From: Fusarium oxysporum f. sp. lycopersici 4287
Taxonomy: Eukaryota; Ascomycota; Sordariomycetes; Hypocreales; Nectriaceae
Assembly: GCF_000149955.1 (NCBI RefSeq)
Contig: NC_030990.1
Coordinates: 1,116,001-1,180,000, forward strand
Reading direction: 5' to 3'
Length of the DNA: 64,000 nucleotides
The notes under the pieces were generated by a model, which worked only from the letters and a program-made list of their open reading frames with translations, ran no database searches and was not told where the DNA came from. Shown here one piece after another: positions 47,458-59,587 of this stretch. How positions within the stretch are numbered: the stretch's first letter is position 1; each line of letters begins with the position of its first letter. Made by a program: the position numbers and the translations under genes.

Positions 47458-47953
47458 CGGTTGAAATGAGATACCGCGGTGACAGGATTTGGGGCTTCTC
47501 TTACTCCTTCCATGTCTCCCGGAGTGCATTCATGGACTGACAATTGCTCCAATGTTTCATTGTTCTCACATGACCTGTCACTATCCTCGTCGTTTTTTAA
47601 TAGCATGGTGTTGTGTTGGCGCTACATACTTTTCACGATACCTGCCGCGGCTCAAAAGAGAAGCGCAACCATTCTGGATTATTTACAGGATAAAGCAAAT
47701 AGAATTAAAATTCAGATCAGCATCTTCTTACTTTGGCCGAATAATGTGTCTGGTTCCTACACCTCTCAGATGAGGCCATTTACAAGGAACCCGCTTAGTT
47801 GCATGACCCATCGATTAGATCATGGACTTTTTTCCATTGAACCTTGGAACCACCAACCCACCAAACCTAGCTGGCAGCCAACGCCAGCAAGCCAGACAAT
47901 ATCAATCACCTCCATTCAATGTGCTTCTGGCCCAAGGAGGCCGTATAAGCCCG
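47458..47953. other. Spacer between ESS2 and COQ8
   Basis: About 500 bp. An in-frame ATG at 47822 extends the COQ8 frame upstream, but no conserved coding sequence lies before 47954. Confidence 0.5.
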
Positions 47954-50134
47954 ATGAGGTTCGTCGACTTCGCAATTGACCTTGCGGCAGTGCTCAATGC
48001 CTCTCGAGGTGTCGCCGCTAAGCATGTCGCGCTCCGAGGTCGCCAGATCGATACCTACAGTCGAACTTCGAGTGTTGCCGCAGCATTGAGGAAGCGAAAT
48101 GCTCAAAGGAGCTCACCGACGGGGGAGAAAGCACAGAATGCTGCGGGCGCGAGCGATGAGGTTGTATACGAGCAAGCTGCACCGGCGGCACGAGAGAAGA
48201 AACCTATAACCGAGACACCGAAACAAAATGCTCCGCCTGAAGTGACGAGAACCGAAAGAGCACCCTTCAATAGCCCGATCCCCAATTTCAGACCGAGCCC
48301 ACAGCAACAGGCTACGTCGGAACCGGCGAAAGAGGATGATCTTGATCTACCACCTGGGATCGACGTCAATATCTTCCATACCGCGAGAGGTTCCAAAGTC
48401 CTCGACTCTCTACGAAAGCAAGGTCGACCTGGAGCACCTCCTGCACGCCCCGGAGTTGGGGGTCCTGTGAAGCCACATCCCATGCGAGACTGGCCTCCGC
48501 GCCCACCACCCCTCGAAGAGAGCTATGAGGAGGAGCCCGTAAAACCTCAAGAGCCTGTGTTCAAGCCAGTGGAACCCGTAGAGTCTGTAGAGCCAGCTGA
48601 GAAGGAACCCCTGGTCGAGAAGTTTGTGCAGAAGAAACAGTTGGAGGAGAAGCCCGTCGAGCAGAAACCGGTGGAGGAAGGCTCCGTGCCTGAACCAGAA
48701 AAGGCCACTCCGTTAGCCCCTACAGCCGACAAAAAGATCGACGAGGATGTCATTCAAGCTGCCAGAGAGATTGCTGGGGAGACAACAACGCCCTCAGAGA
48801 CACCCTATGCTTTACGAGAATCCAAGGTCCCCTCGTCTCGTATCAGCCGAATCTGGAACTATAGTGGCCTTGCAGCAGGTATGTTGGGAGGCGCCATGAC
48901 CGAAGGCTTCAGTCGAGCCTTTGGCGGTGGTGGCGAGGGATCTGTCCTCCTGAGCGAGAAGAACATGGAGCGTCTGGTTGCAAAGCTCTCGCGCATGCGT
49001 GGTGCTGCTTTGAAGCTTGGCCAGATGATGAGTTTCCAGGATACCAAGATGCTACCTGCCCCCATCCAACAGGTGCTCCAGCGTGTTCAGGATCGCGCTG
49101 ATTACATGCCTGCCTGGCAGCGTGATCGTGTATTAGTAGCAAACCTTGGTCCTGAGTGGAGAGAGCTCTTCAGCAATTTTGAGGAGAAGCCTATCGCTGC
49201 TGCTTCTATTGGGCAGGTTCACAAGGCCACATTAAAGAACGGCAAGCGAGTCGCTGTCAAGATCCAATTCCCTGGTGTTGCTGACTCGATCAACTCGGAC
49301 CTCGATAACCTAAGCATTCTCCTCACAGCCACCAAGCTACTCCCCAAAGGTCTATACCTCAACAAAACCATCGCCAATGCGCGATTAGAGCTTGGCTGGG
49401 AATGTGACTACGAGCGAGAGCTTCAGTGCGCTCAACGCTACAGGGAGCTTCTCGGGTCAAGCGAGAAGGATGTTTTTATGGTGCCAAATGTTTATCCTGA
49501 GGCATCGGGTAAGCAAGTCTTGACGATGGACTTCATGGATGGTATCGGCGTGACTCGCATCACCTCTTTTACCCAGGAGCAGCGTGACTGGATCGGTACA
49601 CAGATTCTTCGCCTCTGTCTCCGCGAGATCACCGAGTTCCGTTTCATGCAAACGGACCCAAACTGGACAAATTTCCTCTACAACGCAGATGTCAACAAGC
49701 TGGAGCTGCTCGATTTTGGCGCTTCTCGCGAATATCCTGACGAGTTCGTCACACAATATGTGCAACTTCTCGCTGCGGCTTCACGATCCGACAAGGCTGC
49801 TGTAAAGGAGTTGTCAGAGAGCTTAGGTTACCTGACCGGCCATGAGAGTCGCACCATGGTTGAGGCACATACAAAGTCTGTCCTTACACTCGCGGAGCCT
49901 TTCCTTGCTAGCGCGCCCGATATTTATGACTTTAAAGACCAGACTATCACAGAGCGTGTCAAAGCTCTCATCCCTGTTATGCTTCACGAGCGACTGGCAC
50001 CCCCACCAGAAGAGACATACAGTCTGCACCGAAAGCTTAGCGGTGCGTTCCTCCTGTGTGCCAAATTGGGTAGCAAGGTCCCTTGTAAGTCCATGTTTGA
50101 GGAGGCACTTGCCAAGGGGGGATATAGTAGGTGA
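47954..50134 (+). CDS. COQ8: COQ8/ABC1 atypical kinase (ubiquinone biosynthesis)
   Basis: 726 residues from the preferred start at 47954; an in-frame ATG at 47822 would give 770. COQ8 is a mitochondrial UbiB-family ATPase/kinase-like protein that supports the coenzyme Q biosynthetic complex. The N-terminus (AAVLNASRGVAAKHVALR) matches the family and may act in mitochondrial import. A long Pro/Glu-rich linker follows. The UbiB core has the KxGQ helix (MRGAALKLGQMMSFQD, about residue 353) and the Ala-rich nucleotide loop AAASIGQVH in place of a Gly-rich loop. VAVKIQFPGV carries the ATP Lys, and DPNWTNFLY and LLDFGASREY follow. Unusually for the area, it has no intron. Confidence 0.93.
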   Translation: MRFVDFAIDLAAVLNASRGVAAKHVALRGRQIDTYSRTSSVAAALRKRNAQRSSPTGEKAQNAAGASDEVVYEQAAPAAREKKPITETPKQNAPPEVTRTERAPFNSPIPNFRPSPQQQATSEPAKEDDLDLPPGIDVNIFHTARGSKVLDSLRKQGRPGAPPARPGVGGPVKPHPMRDWPPRPPPLEESYEEEPVKPQEPVFKPVEPVESVEPAEKEPLVEKFVQKKQLEEKPVEQKPVEEGSVPEPEKATPLAPTADKKIDEDVIQAAREIAGETTTPSETPYALRESKVPSSRISRIWNYSGLAAGMLGGAMTEGFSRAFGGGGEGSVLLSEKNMERLVAKLSRMRGAALKLGQMMSFQDTKMLPAPIQQVLQRVQDRADYMPAWQRDRVLVANLGPEWRELFSNFEEKPIAAASIGQVHKATLKNGKRVAVKIQFPGVADSINSDLDNLSILLTATKLLPKGLYLNKTIANARLELGWECDYERELQCAQRYRELLGSSEKDVFMVPNVYPEASGKQVLTMDFMDGIGVTRITSFTQEQRDWIGTQILRLCLREITEFRFMQTDPNWTNFLYNADVNKLELLDFGASREYPDEFVTQYVQLLAAASRSDKAAVKELSESLGYLTGHESRTMVEAHTKSVLTLAEPFLASAPDIYDFKDQTITERVKALIPVMLHERLAPPPEETYSLHRKLSGAFLLCAKLGSKVPCKSMFEEALAKGGYSR

Positions 50135-50762
50135 GAGTGACGGAGAGTCAAATGTAATTATGTACCATATAATCTCATGTGTAACATTATTTAGATGATA
50201 AAACGGTCGAGGGATGTAGAATAGAAAACGGGATTTCATGATAACAATGTCTCGTCCAGAGCACTCATTCCAATTATTATAAAAGTCAATTTGACAACTT
50301 ATTTGATGCTCATCAAGAGGCCGTGGACAGCGTCAAACTTGTCTGTGGATCGAAATGTCTTGTTCTAACCTCCAAGCCATTATGATTCGGACGATCGGAG
50401 ATGAACCGGTATCTCGAGTTCATGAGTCTAGATCTGGTGGGGCACTGAGAGTCATTATGAGATGCTTGAATCGTAAGGTCTATTTAGGTACAGAAAAGTT
50501 CCACTGAGAAGAGTTTTATAAAGACCATAGAGTATCTCTCGGTCCACAAAATTTAATTTATCTAAAAACTGGCTTGCAAAAAAACTGAGGGAAGCTTGCT
50601 GAAGGTTCAAGACAAAATACAAAAGGCATGTAAAACAAAGTATGCCGCTATCGCAAGCTTCTACCCCGCGCGAATACATAAACTGAAGGCCCACCCCGAT
50701 CTCTTCATAGTCATCAACCTTAACCTGCCTGCGAGCATTTTCCTGGACAACTTCAGTTCAAG
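50135..50762. other. Intergenic region
   Basis: About 630 bp between COQ8 and the NAD synthetase gene, both plus strand. Holds the 3' UTR of the first and the promoter of the second; no gene seen. Confidence 0.5.
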
Positions 50763-53721
50763 ATGGCGGATTTAATCACTTTGGCGACATGTTCTCTCAA
50801 TCAGTGGGTGTTGGATTGGGAGGGCAACTTGAAGAGAATTCGCAAGAGTATTATTCTGGCCAAGGAAGCTGGAGCTACGCTCAGAACGGGCCCTGAGCTC
50901 GAGATTACAGGCTATGGTTGGTAAGTCAGATTCTGGCCCAATTTGATAATTGATAATGAGTCTTTACTAATAAGTTGAATAGTCTTGACCATTTCCTTGA
51001 GGCTGATGTTTACGAGCATTCCTTGGAGTCACTCCTCGCAATCTTGACTGATACCGAACTCCATGGCATTCTCATCGACGTTGGTCTTCCTCTCATGCAC
51101 AGAGGATGTCGATACAACTGCCGTGCTATTATCTTGGATGGAAAACTGCTCTGCCTTCGCCCCAAAATCTATCTTGCCAACGATGGGTACGTTTTGCTGT
51201 CCATAGGCTAAATCGCCTGGCTGACTTGTTTGTATAGTAACTTCAGGGAGAACCGATTCTTCACTCCTTGGAACAGGCCAAGATATGTTGAGAAGTACAA
51301 CCTTCCTCCTGCTCTGCAGAAGCACCAGGGCGTTCGACAGGTTCCCATTGGTGATGTTGTTCTGTCCCTAAATGATACAACCGTCGCCGCCGAGACATGC
51401 GAGGAGCTCTTTACCCCCCAAGCACCTCACATTAACATGTATGTTTGAACCATCCTTGATCAAGAGGATTACCGAGCTATTGGACTTCTGACTTATGGCT
51501 GACTTCAATCCAGGGCTCTTAATGGCGTCGAAATCTTTACCAACTCCTCAGGCTCTCATCACACGCTAAGAAAGCTTGATGAGCGTATCGCTCTAATTTC
51601 TGAAGCAACTCGCAAGAGTGGTGGTGTATACCTTTATGCTAACCAGTCTGGTATTTTTCTCCAACAATCGCCTCAGTCTTGCTTTGTCTGACGATTCTCT
51701 AGGCTCTGATGGAGACAGGCTTCTCTACGATGGTGCATCCCTCATCATGGTCAATGGCTCAATCGTAGCTCAAGGCTCCCAGTTCAGCTTGGATGATGTC
51801 GAAGTTGTTACCGCAACCGTCGACCTTGAGGAAGTCCGCGCTTATAGATTCGCCCCATCTCGCAACTTCCAGGCTGTGCAAGCACCTGTGTATGAGAGAA
51901 TCGAAGTCGATTTCAGCCTAGGCCATGAGGATCTTGACCTCCTTCGTGCCCCAACAGCTCCTAGGCCAGCATGTTATCACGTCCCCGAGGAAGAAATTGT
52001 ACGTTCATCTGGCACACAGAACTCGGTTGGAGTAATTCGACTGACTTAGTGTTATATAGGCTCTTGGCCCGGCTTGCTGGCTTTGGGATTACCGTACGTC
52101 TGTCCTTGTCGCTCTGGCGGTCGGAGCTTGACCTCGACAGAGCTGAAAATACTAACTATTGAGCAGTGCGACGAAGCAGGGCATCTGGTTATCTGGTCCC
52201 CCTCTCAGGAGGTATCGACTCCTGTGCAACCGCTACCATTGTATTCAGCATGTGTAGACTTGTCGTTGAGGCTATCAAGGCTGGTAATGAGGAGGTCATC
52301 GAAGACGTCAAGAGAATTGCTGTGTACTCGGATAAGCTGCCTGAAACCCCTGAGGATTTCTGCAACCAGATCTTCCACACTGTTTATATGGGGATGGAGA
52401 AGCAGAGCAGCAAGGAGACTCGACAGCGCGCCAAGGACCTTGCCGAGCGTATCGGTAGTTACCACACTGACATGAACATTGACGATACCTTCCACGCTAC
52501 CAAGAACTTGCTCACTCAAGGCACGGGATTCGAGCCTAAATTCAAGGTTCATGGTGGATCAGCGACCGAAAACTGTACGTTCTTTTACTCCACACAATGT
52601 ATGCTAAACCCCTTTTAAGTGATATACTAACTCTTGCAGTGGCCCTTCAGAATATCCAGGCACGCAGCCGCATGGTCATCGCCTATTACTACGCTCAGAT
52701 GTTGCCAACAGTTCGACAGCGACCAGGAGGAGGAAGCCTGCTTGTTCTAGGATCCAGCAATGTTGACGAATGTCTCCGAGGATGTGAGTATGCCTTAAAG
52801 AAGGGTACTACGATGTTGGCTAACGATATCTTCCAGACCTCACAAAGTACGAGTAAGAGCTTCGCCCGTATACCCCTGATGTGAATCATGCTAATAGATG
52901 ACTTTTAGTTGCAGTAGTGCGGATTTGAACCCTCTAGGCGCTATTAGCAAAAGGGATCTCAAGAGTTTCATTTCATGGGCGGCCAAGAACTTCGACATGC
53001 CGATTTTGGAAGAGTTTATTCATGCTACACGTACGAAATCTATCACGCTGGTTGGGTCACGAGACGACTAACACCAACATAGCCACGGCTGAGCTAGAGC
53101 CTATCACCGAAAACTATGTTCAGTCAGACGAGAGTAAGTGATCATCTCCTGTTGTAAGTTAACTTATTGACGTAACCGCAGTTGATATGGGCATGACCTA
53201 TGACGAACTATCTCGTTTTGGAGTAAGTGAACCAGCTACGGACCAAAGCCAGTATTGTGATGAAACTGACACCTTGTTGCAGCGACTACGTAAGGAGAGT
53301 AAGTTAGGACCTTACGGCATGTTCCTACGACTTGTCGAAGAATGGGGCGGAGAGGGCAAACTGAGCCCACGAGAAATCGCCACCAAGGTGAAGCGTTTCT
53401 ACCATTTCCATTACATCAACCGGTAAGCAATATTCCTATTGAGAAATGGCTTTTTTACTAACAAGATGTAGCCACAAACAAGCTGTGGCAACACCAGCTG
53501 TTCATGTGTAAGCGGGCCTCTTGAATCATTCATTGCGTTGAAGATGTTGACTTTTACCCAGGGAAGATTACTCGCCCGACGACCACAGATTTGACCTTCG
53601 CCCTTTGTTCTACCCACCTGCCTTCCAAGGCTGGTCGTTCCAAAAGATTGACAAGCGGGTGGAGGCTATCGAGAAGGCTTTAGAGAAGAAGCAGAAGAAG
53701 GCTGAAGGCGGTTTGCAATAG
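50763..53721 (+). CDS. QNS1: Glutamine-dependent NAD+ synthetase
   Basis: Final step of NAD synthesis: amidates nicotinic acid adenine dinucleotide using ammonia from glutamine. Fifteen exons, 715 residues, the size of the yeast enzyme. The N-terminal nitrilase-type glutaminase domain has the catalytic Glu in [11 protein letters not shown], Lys in [12 protein letters not shown], and Cys expected downstream. The C-terminal synthetase has the P-loop [27 protein letters not shown] and [13 protein letters not shown], with a [13 protein letters not shown] block near the end. Exons include a 16-nt microexon (52837-52852) and a 34-nt exon (52060-52093). I traced all 14 introns, and the phases agree through the whole gene. 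The start [15 protein letters not shown] is canonical. Confidence 0.95.
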
Positions 53722-54453
53722 AGAATATGGATTAGAACCTTGGGAGTTAATTGAACAGCTGTACGAGATTTCTTTTTGTGCATGTGTATGAAATACCAAC
53801 TGCAGGATATTCAGCAGTAACGTACGAGATTTTAGATTTCGATTTGATATGAGAGACATCGATCTGGGGGCACACTTGATAGTCCCCGACTGGAGAGTTG
53901 CCCCCCAACACCAAAGCGAGTCATCGTAGATTGAAACCCCCATCTGGGAATACCTTCGCTGTATAGTACTCGCAGTCTGTTCTTGGAAACTGCATCGCGA
54001 ATACTTCGGATTCAAAGCGAGATATTATATAAACACTCGGACCAGCCTACGTACATTCACCCAGCTCTGAAATCATGGTACTCACTTAACAAAGAGAAAC
54101 GCTTTGTGTTTGTACCCAAGTCTACAGCTTGCTTGTCTTAGTTTCCTTTGCAGGGTACAGGGTGTATTTAACATATACACATTGTCAAAAGTAATAGCTC
54201 TATGTGTTTAGATAGGTATTAATGTCAAAGCGGACCGAAACTAGTGGCAGACGAAGGCTGGCAGCTGCCAACAGTTGCATGTAACTGCTCCCTCATGCAT
54301 CGTAGCACCCCTCATAAAATAATTGTACTTATCTGCAGCACTCGCACTTTTCTCTGAAATCCTCGACTTGCTGTCATCTTTTGATCTTCGTTTTATTGTT
54401 CCTAAGTGCGAATAAGGAAACCTGAATCATCTTGGAACCGAACCATCTGCGGC
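53722..54453. other. Intergenic region
   Basis: About 730 bp downstream of the NAD synthetase gene. No gene recognised. Confidence 0.5.
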
Positions 54454-54671
54454 ATGGTCGAAGCCCCTGAACTCGCCGTACGAGCTTTTCCATCCCTTTT
54501 GAGTATGGAGTCAAAAGTACGCAAATCTGCTGTTTTGGCCAAGATATCGATGATACTAACCTTTTGGCTCTCTTATAGACATTTCCGTACCAGTATGGGT
54601 CGTTCCGCGATTGCGATGAGATGTTCCAGACACAAGCGGAGGCCTCGACCCATCTGATAATATTCCATTAG
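54454..54671 (+). CDS. Possible two-exon small protein
   Basis: ATG at 54454 opens MVEAPELAVRAFPSLL. A 62-bp intron at 54517-54578 has a GTACGC donor, a GATACTAAC branch site and a TTATAG acceptor. Exon 2 ends at 54671, giving 51 residues. An alternative donor at 54478 also keeps the frame. The upstream sequence is CT-rich. The good splice signals argue for a transcript, but the peptide has no recognised domain and may be a chance frame or a gene remnant. Confidence 0.25.
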
Positions 54672-55958
54672 AAGGATTAATGGATCAGCGTGTTGTATGA
54701 CACGGACGTGGTTTTTCTTTATGGGAGTTCAGGGTTGTGTATGAAGAGGTTTCTTTTGTTTTGGCAGGGCTGGTTATTTATACTTGACTGCTGGTTTTTA
54801 ATTAATTACCTTAGTCTGAATGACATAGGCATGGTGTATAGAGTAACTAATACAAGAACATATTGAAACAGGGTTTCTTATCATATCCCTTTACGATAAC
54901 TTACTACTTGTCGATCTCGGTAGGCTACTTGGTTAGTGAGCAGAGTATCTATAAGTTACTGTTATAGCTACAGAAGAGTTCGACCATATAAAAAATGTAC
55001 TAGTGACCGGGCTGAGTAGAGCCTGGTACGGATGTAATGTAGTAGAAGTATAACACTGCTGCCAGGCGTCAAGACTCGACTCGATCAAAAGATGCAGAAC
55101 AGAGAGATATTAAATGACCATCTTTTCTTGTATGCATGACTTTACATGAGATTGCAACAGCAGAAAGTTCTATGAAGAAGCTTGTGAGATAGAGAAGACA
55201 AAGAGCAGTTTGGAATTCAAAGGTAGGAGCTCGACAAACTTAACTCGACAAAGCCCAAGCTCTTCAGTTGCACCCAGAACCGAAGTAATCAGAATGCAGA
55301 ACGCTCGCTCGGTCATGCGACCATTGGGACGGACGAGCAGTAACACGATTCCTGGCGGGTTCTCAGCCTGCATAGATAAACATGTGACCAGCTTGTGAAT
55401 AGGTCAATGCCAATTTGGAATTCTGCAGATGTTTGCTTGAGCTGGCAAAGGAACGAAGAGAGATGACGTTGACATTGCTAGCATCGTCGACCAAGCCATA
55501 GAGGGTCACAGCTTTCCTGTGACAAGCGATGAATCGAAAAAAGAAAGGGCATGCCGAGTTGAAAGATTGATCTCACATGTTTTCGTCAGAGAACCTCTGT
55601 TCATGACCTATGTGTCGGGAATGGCTCATCGCCTGAAGTCCACAAGTTGTATGTCAATGCTCGTATGACACAGATCCTTCACTGACACTCCTCAGACCAG
55701 ATTTTGAAAGCATATCGAGACAAGGCCTGTGCGAGGACCGACCAAGATCCTGATGGGTATGTTGATTGATGAAGTGCTTGTTTCCAAGCCAGGACGATCT
55801 GCCGATACAATCACACCGATTGAGGTGGCTCATAAATTTGGTCAGACTCAAGCTTATGTGCTATATCTAAGGCTTTCTCTTACATCTCAGTGCCGTTGAC
55901 TTCTTTAAATGTGTTTTCACTACCTCCGGCTAGACTCAGAGGCCAAGCTGAAAAAAGA
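54672..55958. other. Intergenic region, 1.3 kb
   Basis: No gene recognised. Short frames on both strands have no motif. It separates the core-gene block from the coiled-coil/patatin group. Confidence 0.5.
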
Positions 55959-57709
55959 CTATGACGCCTTGGAAAAGGGGAGTAGTCTTCTCATCTTGCC
56001 ACTTCTCGCCATCTTTTTTATCTCTTTCTCATTATTTCTCTTCAGTTTCCCAACGACCTCATCGTGATCCTTCTTTATGGCTTCAACCTCAGCCTCATGC
56101 TGTTGCTTCAACTAGACAAGATGTTAGTGTACTTGATGGGCTCAGAAAGAGAGCGAGTGGTACCTGGCCTGCAATAAGCTTTGCGCTTCCAGATTCGATT
56201 GCCTGTTGACGAGACCTTTGGATGGTGAAAAGTACATCTTCATGTGAGAAGCCTGTTTCATTTTGCTGAAAGCCTTTCATCATTGTCTGTTGAATCACCT
56301 TGGAGTAGATGAGTGACCAGTGTCCGATTTCGAGCGCACCTTGGCGCATCAACTGAATTTCGTTTAGAAAGTCCTATAAATATCAGTTCTGTATGCAGCT
56401 AAAGAGAATATGGGACAGCTTACCAATGTATCTCCAAAGGAAAGCCCTTCGGAAATTCCTGTGGCTATTTCCTTGGACTCGGAACAACTCTCGAGAAATG
56501 ATTGCATTTTGGCGAGCATCTCGTTGTGATGAATTGCAGCATTACGGAGACAATCTATAATCCCATGAAGTAGCAACTGAACGGGCTGCAAGACTTCAAT
56601 ACATTGTTTCTGTATCCGGCAGTCAGTATTGTGTAACTGGGATTGTAACAGGGGCATTGTACCAGTTCATTAGCTTGCGTCGAAAGCTTCTGAATGTCAA
56701 CCTCGGCCTCCTCCTTACGTCGCCTATACTCCTGACCTCTCTCAAGCTGATCTTGCATGTTTCTCTGCGCTGATTGGAGATCGTTGCTCGCCCAGAGGTT
56801 GAGTATCCACGTAGCGGCCATCTGACCTCCAGCCATCAGCATCTTTCCGCCGATGTCTGCAGAACCAGCAGACTGGATGATAGTTCCAATTTGATTTGTT
56901 AATTTGTTCTTTTGCCTGGAAAGATCCTCTCGCCGGGCTCGAGCGGCATCTTCGTTTGCCTGAGCCCTGTCTTGGTTGTAGATCTGGTCGTCTATCTCGG
57001 TCTTCAGAGTACCGATCTTTTTGTTTGTTGCGTTCTCTTCCTGGTTCATGATGTCTATTACCATTACTAAGACTGTACAGTTTGTAAGAATCCTGTGGTA
57101 ACTGACCTTTGGTCTTGCTGATACGACGACTGAATTCGTCAACGGAAGCACGCCAGGCTTGGAGACTTTTGTCAAGTTCATCGCATTGTTTTCTGCATAC
57201 TTCCGTTGCGTTTGTGAGCTTCCTGAGATGCCTATCGAAAGACGCTTTCTCGCCGGGAACACCAAAAGTACTTTGTAGTGCGTTCAGCTAGTAACCAAGA
57301 GGTTAGCATTAATACGCCATGAGCTGGTTCGTTACTCTTACCGTTCCCGTATCCTGTATCATGGACTTGGTCTTCATGTAGATACTGTAGAAAGCTCCAT
57401 GTGTTTCCACCAATTTGTCGAGCCCCATATGGCAATGCTCAGCCAGGGCTGTAGACAGATTATCGCTCCTGATGATAGTGTTGGCATTCAAGTTTCCGAG
57501 ACCAGAGTGCTTATTGACATGGACGAAGTTTCTTACCCTGGGAAGCCATCCGCGTCTACTAGAAAGACAGACGTGGCATTGCTTGTCGTAGAAATGTAGA
57601 GGCACAATTGAAGCTTCTGAGTAAGCAATTCGGCTCTGATCAAAGGCTCTAACAGATTATCACGAGGCCCTTGAGACATCTCGGCCGGGAACCGAACTAA
57701 GCTGCCCAT
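55959..57709 (-). CDS. Coiled-coil protein with central hydrophobic segment (A)
   Basis: Seven exons (57709-57537, 57468-57342, 57287-57107, 57054-56663, 56609-56424, 56373-56164, 56111-55959) give 473 residues. I traced all phases and the total is divisible by three. After about 100 residues the protein is almost entirely helical and heptad-like, rich in Gln, Lys, Glu and Asn. The coil is broken near residues 240-275 by a Gly/Ala/Met-rich hydrophobic stretch (GGKMLMAGGQMAA with ILNLW). It then resumes as a second coiled coil to a Lys/Arg-rich C-terminus. No signal peptide. The layout of two long coils around one membrane-compatible hairpin recalls alpha-helical pore formers of the ClyA/binary-toxin type, but no sequence homology is claimed. 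It is head-to-head with the second coiled-coil gene. Function unknown. Confidence 0.7.
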
Positions 57710-58299
57710 GTTGGAGCTGGCGATATCAGATGTTCCTAAGGGATTGAGTACAACAGACAGAAAGTTTAAAGGCGATTAAACATCCATCGATAGAATTTCA
57801 AAATCTAAAAGAAACAGCTTTATCCCAGAAGCACCGCGCCGACTGATCGACTGAAGAGGGGCTACCCATGTCCAAGAAGTACCTCAATGTATATGTGCCA
57901 ACGTTTCATCTGCACCTGTCCCTTACTAGGGAATTCCATATGCAAACTAAGGTCAGTTTCAACCCTCGCTGAGCCTATCCCCGCTCACGATAAAAGCCAA
58001 AGCTTCGTTCAGAGACAGGGGTCGACATATGCATGGTGGGCGCCCGCATTTTAGTTTTCAGCTCTTCCCAAAGGAGTACCTGATAGGTTATACAAGGACA
58101 CCATGCATGCGGCATTGTCGTGGTTGCTTGTAGGAGAGAGCCTGTCGAGTCTTAATAGTTCTTAATAGTGTATGGATTTATCAGGCTCGGCATCGCAGTT
58201 CAAGAATTGCCGAGTAGTTTCAACTCCTACCCTCAATCCTGGGATTGGATTCAATCCTGCAATTGTATCCCATTCTAAAATTTGGCCTCAATAACCATA
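57710..58299. promoter_or_regulatory. Divergent promoter of the coiled-coil pair
   Basis: 590 bp between the start codons at 57709 (minus) and 58300 (plus). No coding sequence. The head-to-head arrangement suggests shared control of both genes. Confidence 0.45.
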
Positions 58300-59587
58300 A
58301 TGTCAACCTCGGGAGGAATCTCATTATCCCAGTTCCAGGCTCGCTTGACTGTGCTGCAATCACAGCACCAGTCCCTCAAAGCAGCCGACTTAGAAATGCG
58401 AGCCACACAATCCGAACGATGCCGTTCTTCACTTGAGAAAGCCGTCAAGAGCCTATTCCAAGTCATAAATCTCGTTCGCAAACACGATAAACGTCTAGTT
58501 GCATGGCACGACCGCAGTCCACATCTCAAATCGGCTCTTCGTTTAATCGGCATTGATCGACGAACAGAACATACCGTGAACAAGACTACGGCGAAACTCA
58601 AGAATGGTGTACATAAAGTCGAGACACAGTTTGAATACGCCGGGCAAGTCATAGGAGAGAGTATCGATGATACTACACGCTTCCAGAAGGACTTTTCGCA
58701 AATTAGTCGGTCTGGAGTTGAGGAGAACCTTCAAGCTATGAGAGCTGCTGAAGCTGAGCTGAAGCAGGAGTTAGAGGACCTCAAATATCAGATCCAGAAT
58801 CAGGATGTTGAGTGTTCTGGGGCAATGGCAGAGTTGAGGCAGCAGATTCAACGGCTTGAGGAGCTCACGGCAGATCATGACTCTGCAAGAGCCTGGAAAA
58901 ATACCTGGGGAGCGGTGAGGATAGCGATCTGTGCTCAATAAATACTTGATCTCTTGCTAACTTTCCGGTCTTTAGGTCACGGTACTTGCTGCAGCGGGGG
59001 CTTTTGCAATGCCATTTGTTGGTATTTCGGTAGGAATAGTAGCCGGTGTCAAAACTCTGTAAGTCATGCAAACTACAGTCTATGGTCCCCGTTGACACAG
59101 TGATGCCACACGCAGTATGAATTCCGAACAGCAAGAAGCACTCAGGGTGCAAAAAGAACAACACGAGCTTCTTGTCCAAAGTCACGACTCAGAACTGAAA
59201 TCGCTTGAACTCCAAATGGCACAATCAGGCCGTCACCACGACAGTTGCGCCTATTACATGGATCAAATCAAGCAGATCCAAAGCGCAAACTTGACTATTC
59301 GTCAAGAATCAAGCAGAGCGTTCAAGACCCTTTGCGAAGTGCAGATGGCACTGGAGAAGGCGAGGCTCAACATCTTTGAGATATCACAGGAACTGCAGGA
59401 ATGTCAATATGAGAAGACTAGGCGCGGGATGGCGGCAAGATTGAATGGGATCTTGCAGAATATTCTGGAATTTCCTGCAAAGGCGAAGTTGAAGGCCGTT
59501 GATCAGAAGCTCATTGAGCAGGCTACGAGTGGGATAAGGGCTATTTCTGGTGCAACAGCTGAGGTTATGGCCATTGTGGGTGAGTAA
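58300..59587 (+). CDS. Coiled-coil protein with central hydrophobic segment (B)
   Basis: Three exons (58300-58914, 58976-59058, 59116-59587) give 389 residues. The first 205 residues form a long amphipathic coiled coil. An 83-nt exon then encodes nearly all of a hydrophobic Gly/Ala-rich segment, TVLAAAGAFAMPFVGISVG and onwards, able to span a membrane. A second coiled coil of about 155 residues follows, with a short hydrophobic Ala/Ile-rich end. No signal peptide. The same coil-hydrophobic-coil plan is found in its divergent neighbour, though the sequences are not obviously alike. The likely role, inferred only, is a membrane-inserting or membrane-tethering partner. The ATG at 58300 is used; the upstream in-frame TTG is not a start. 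Confidence 0.72.

Noticed and set aside
58282..58299. Upstream start for coiled-coil protein B
   Set aside because: The codon is TTG; the first ATG at 58300 is used in a nuclear fungal gene.
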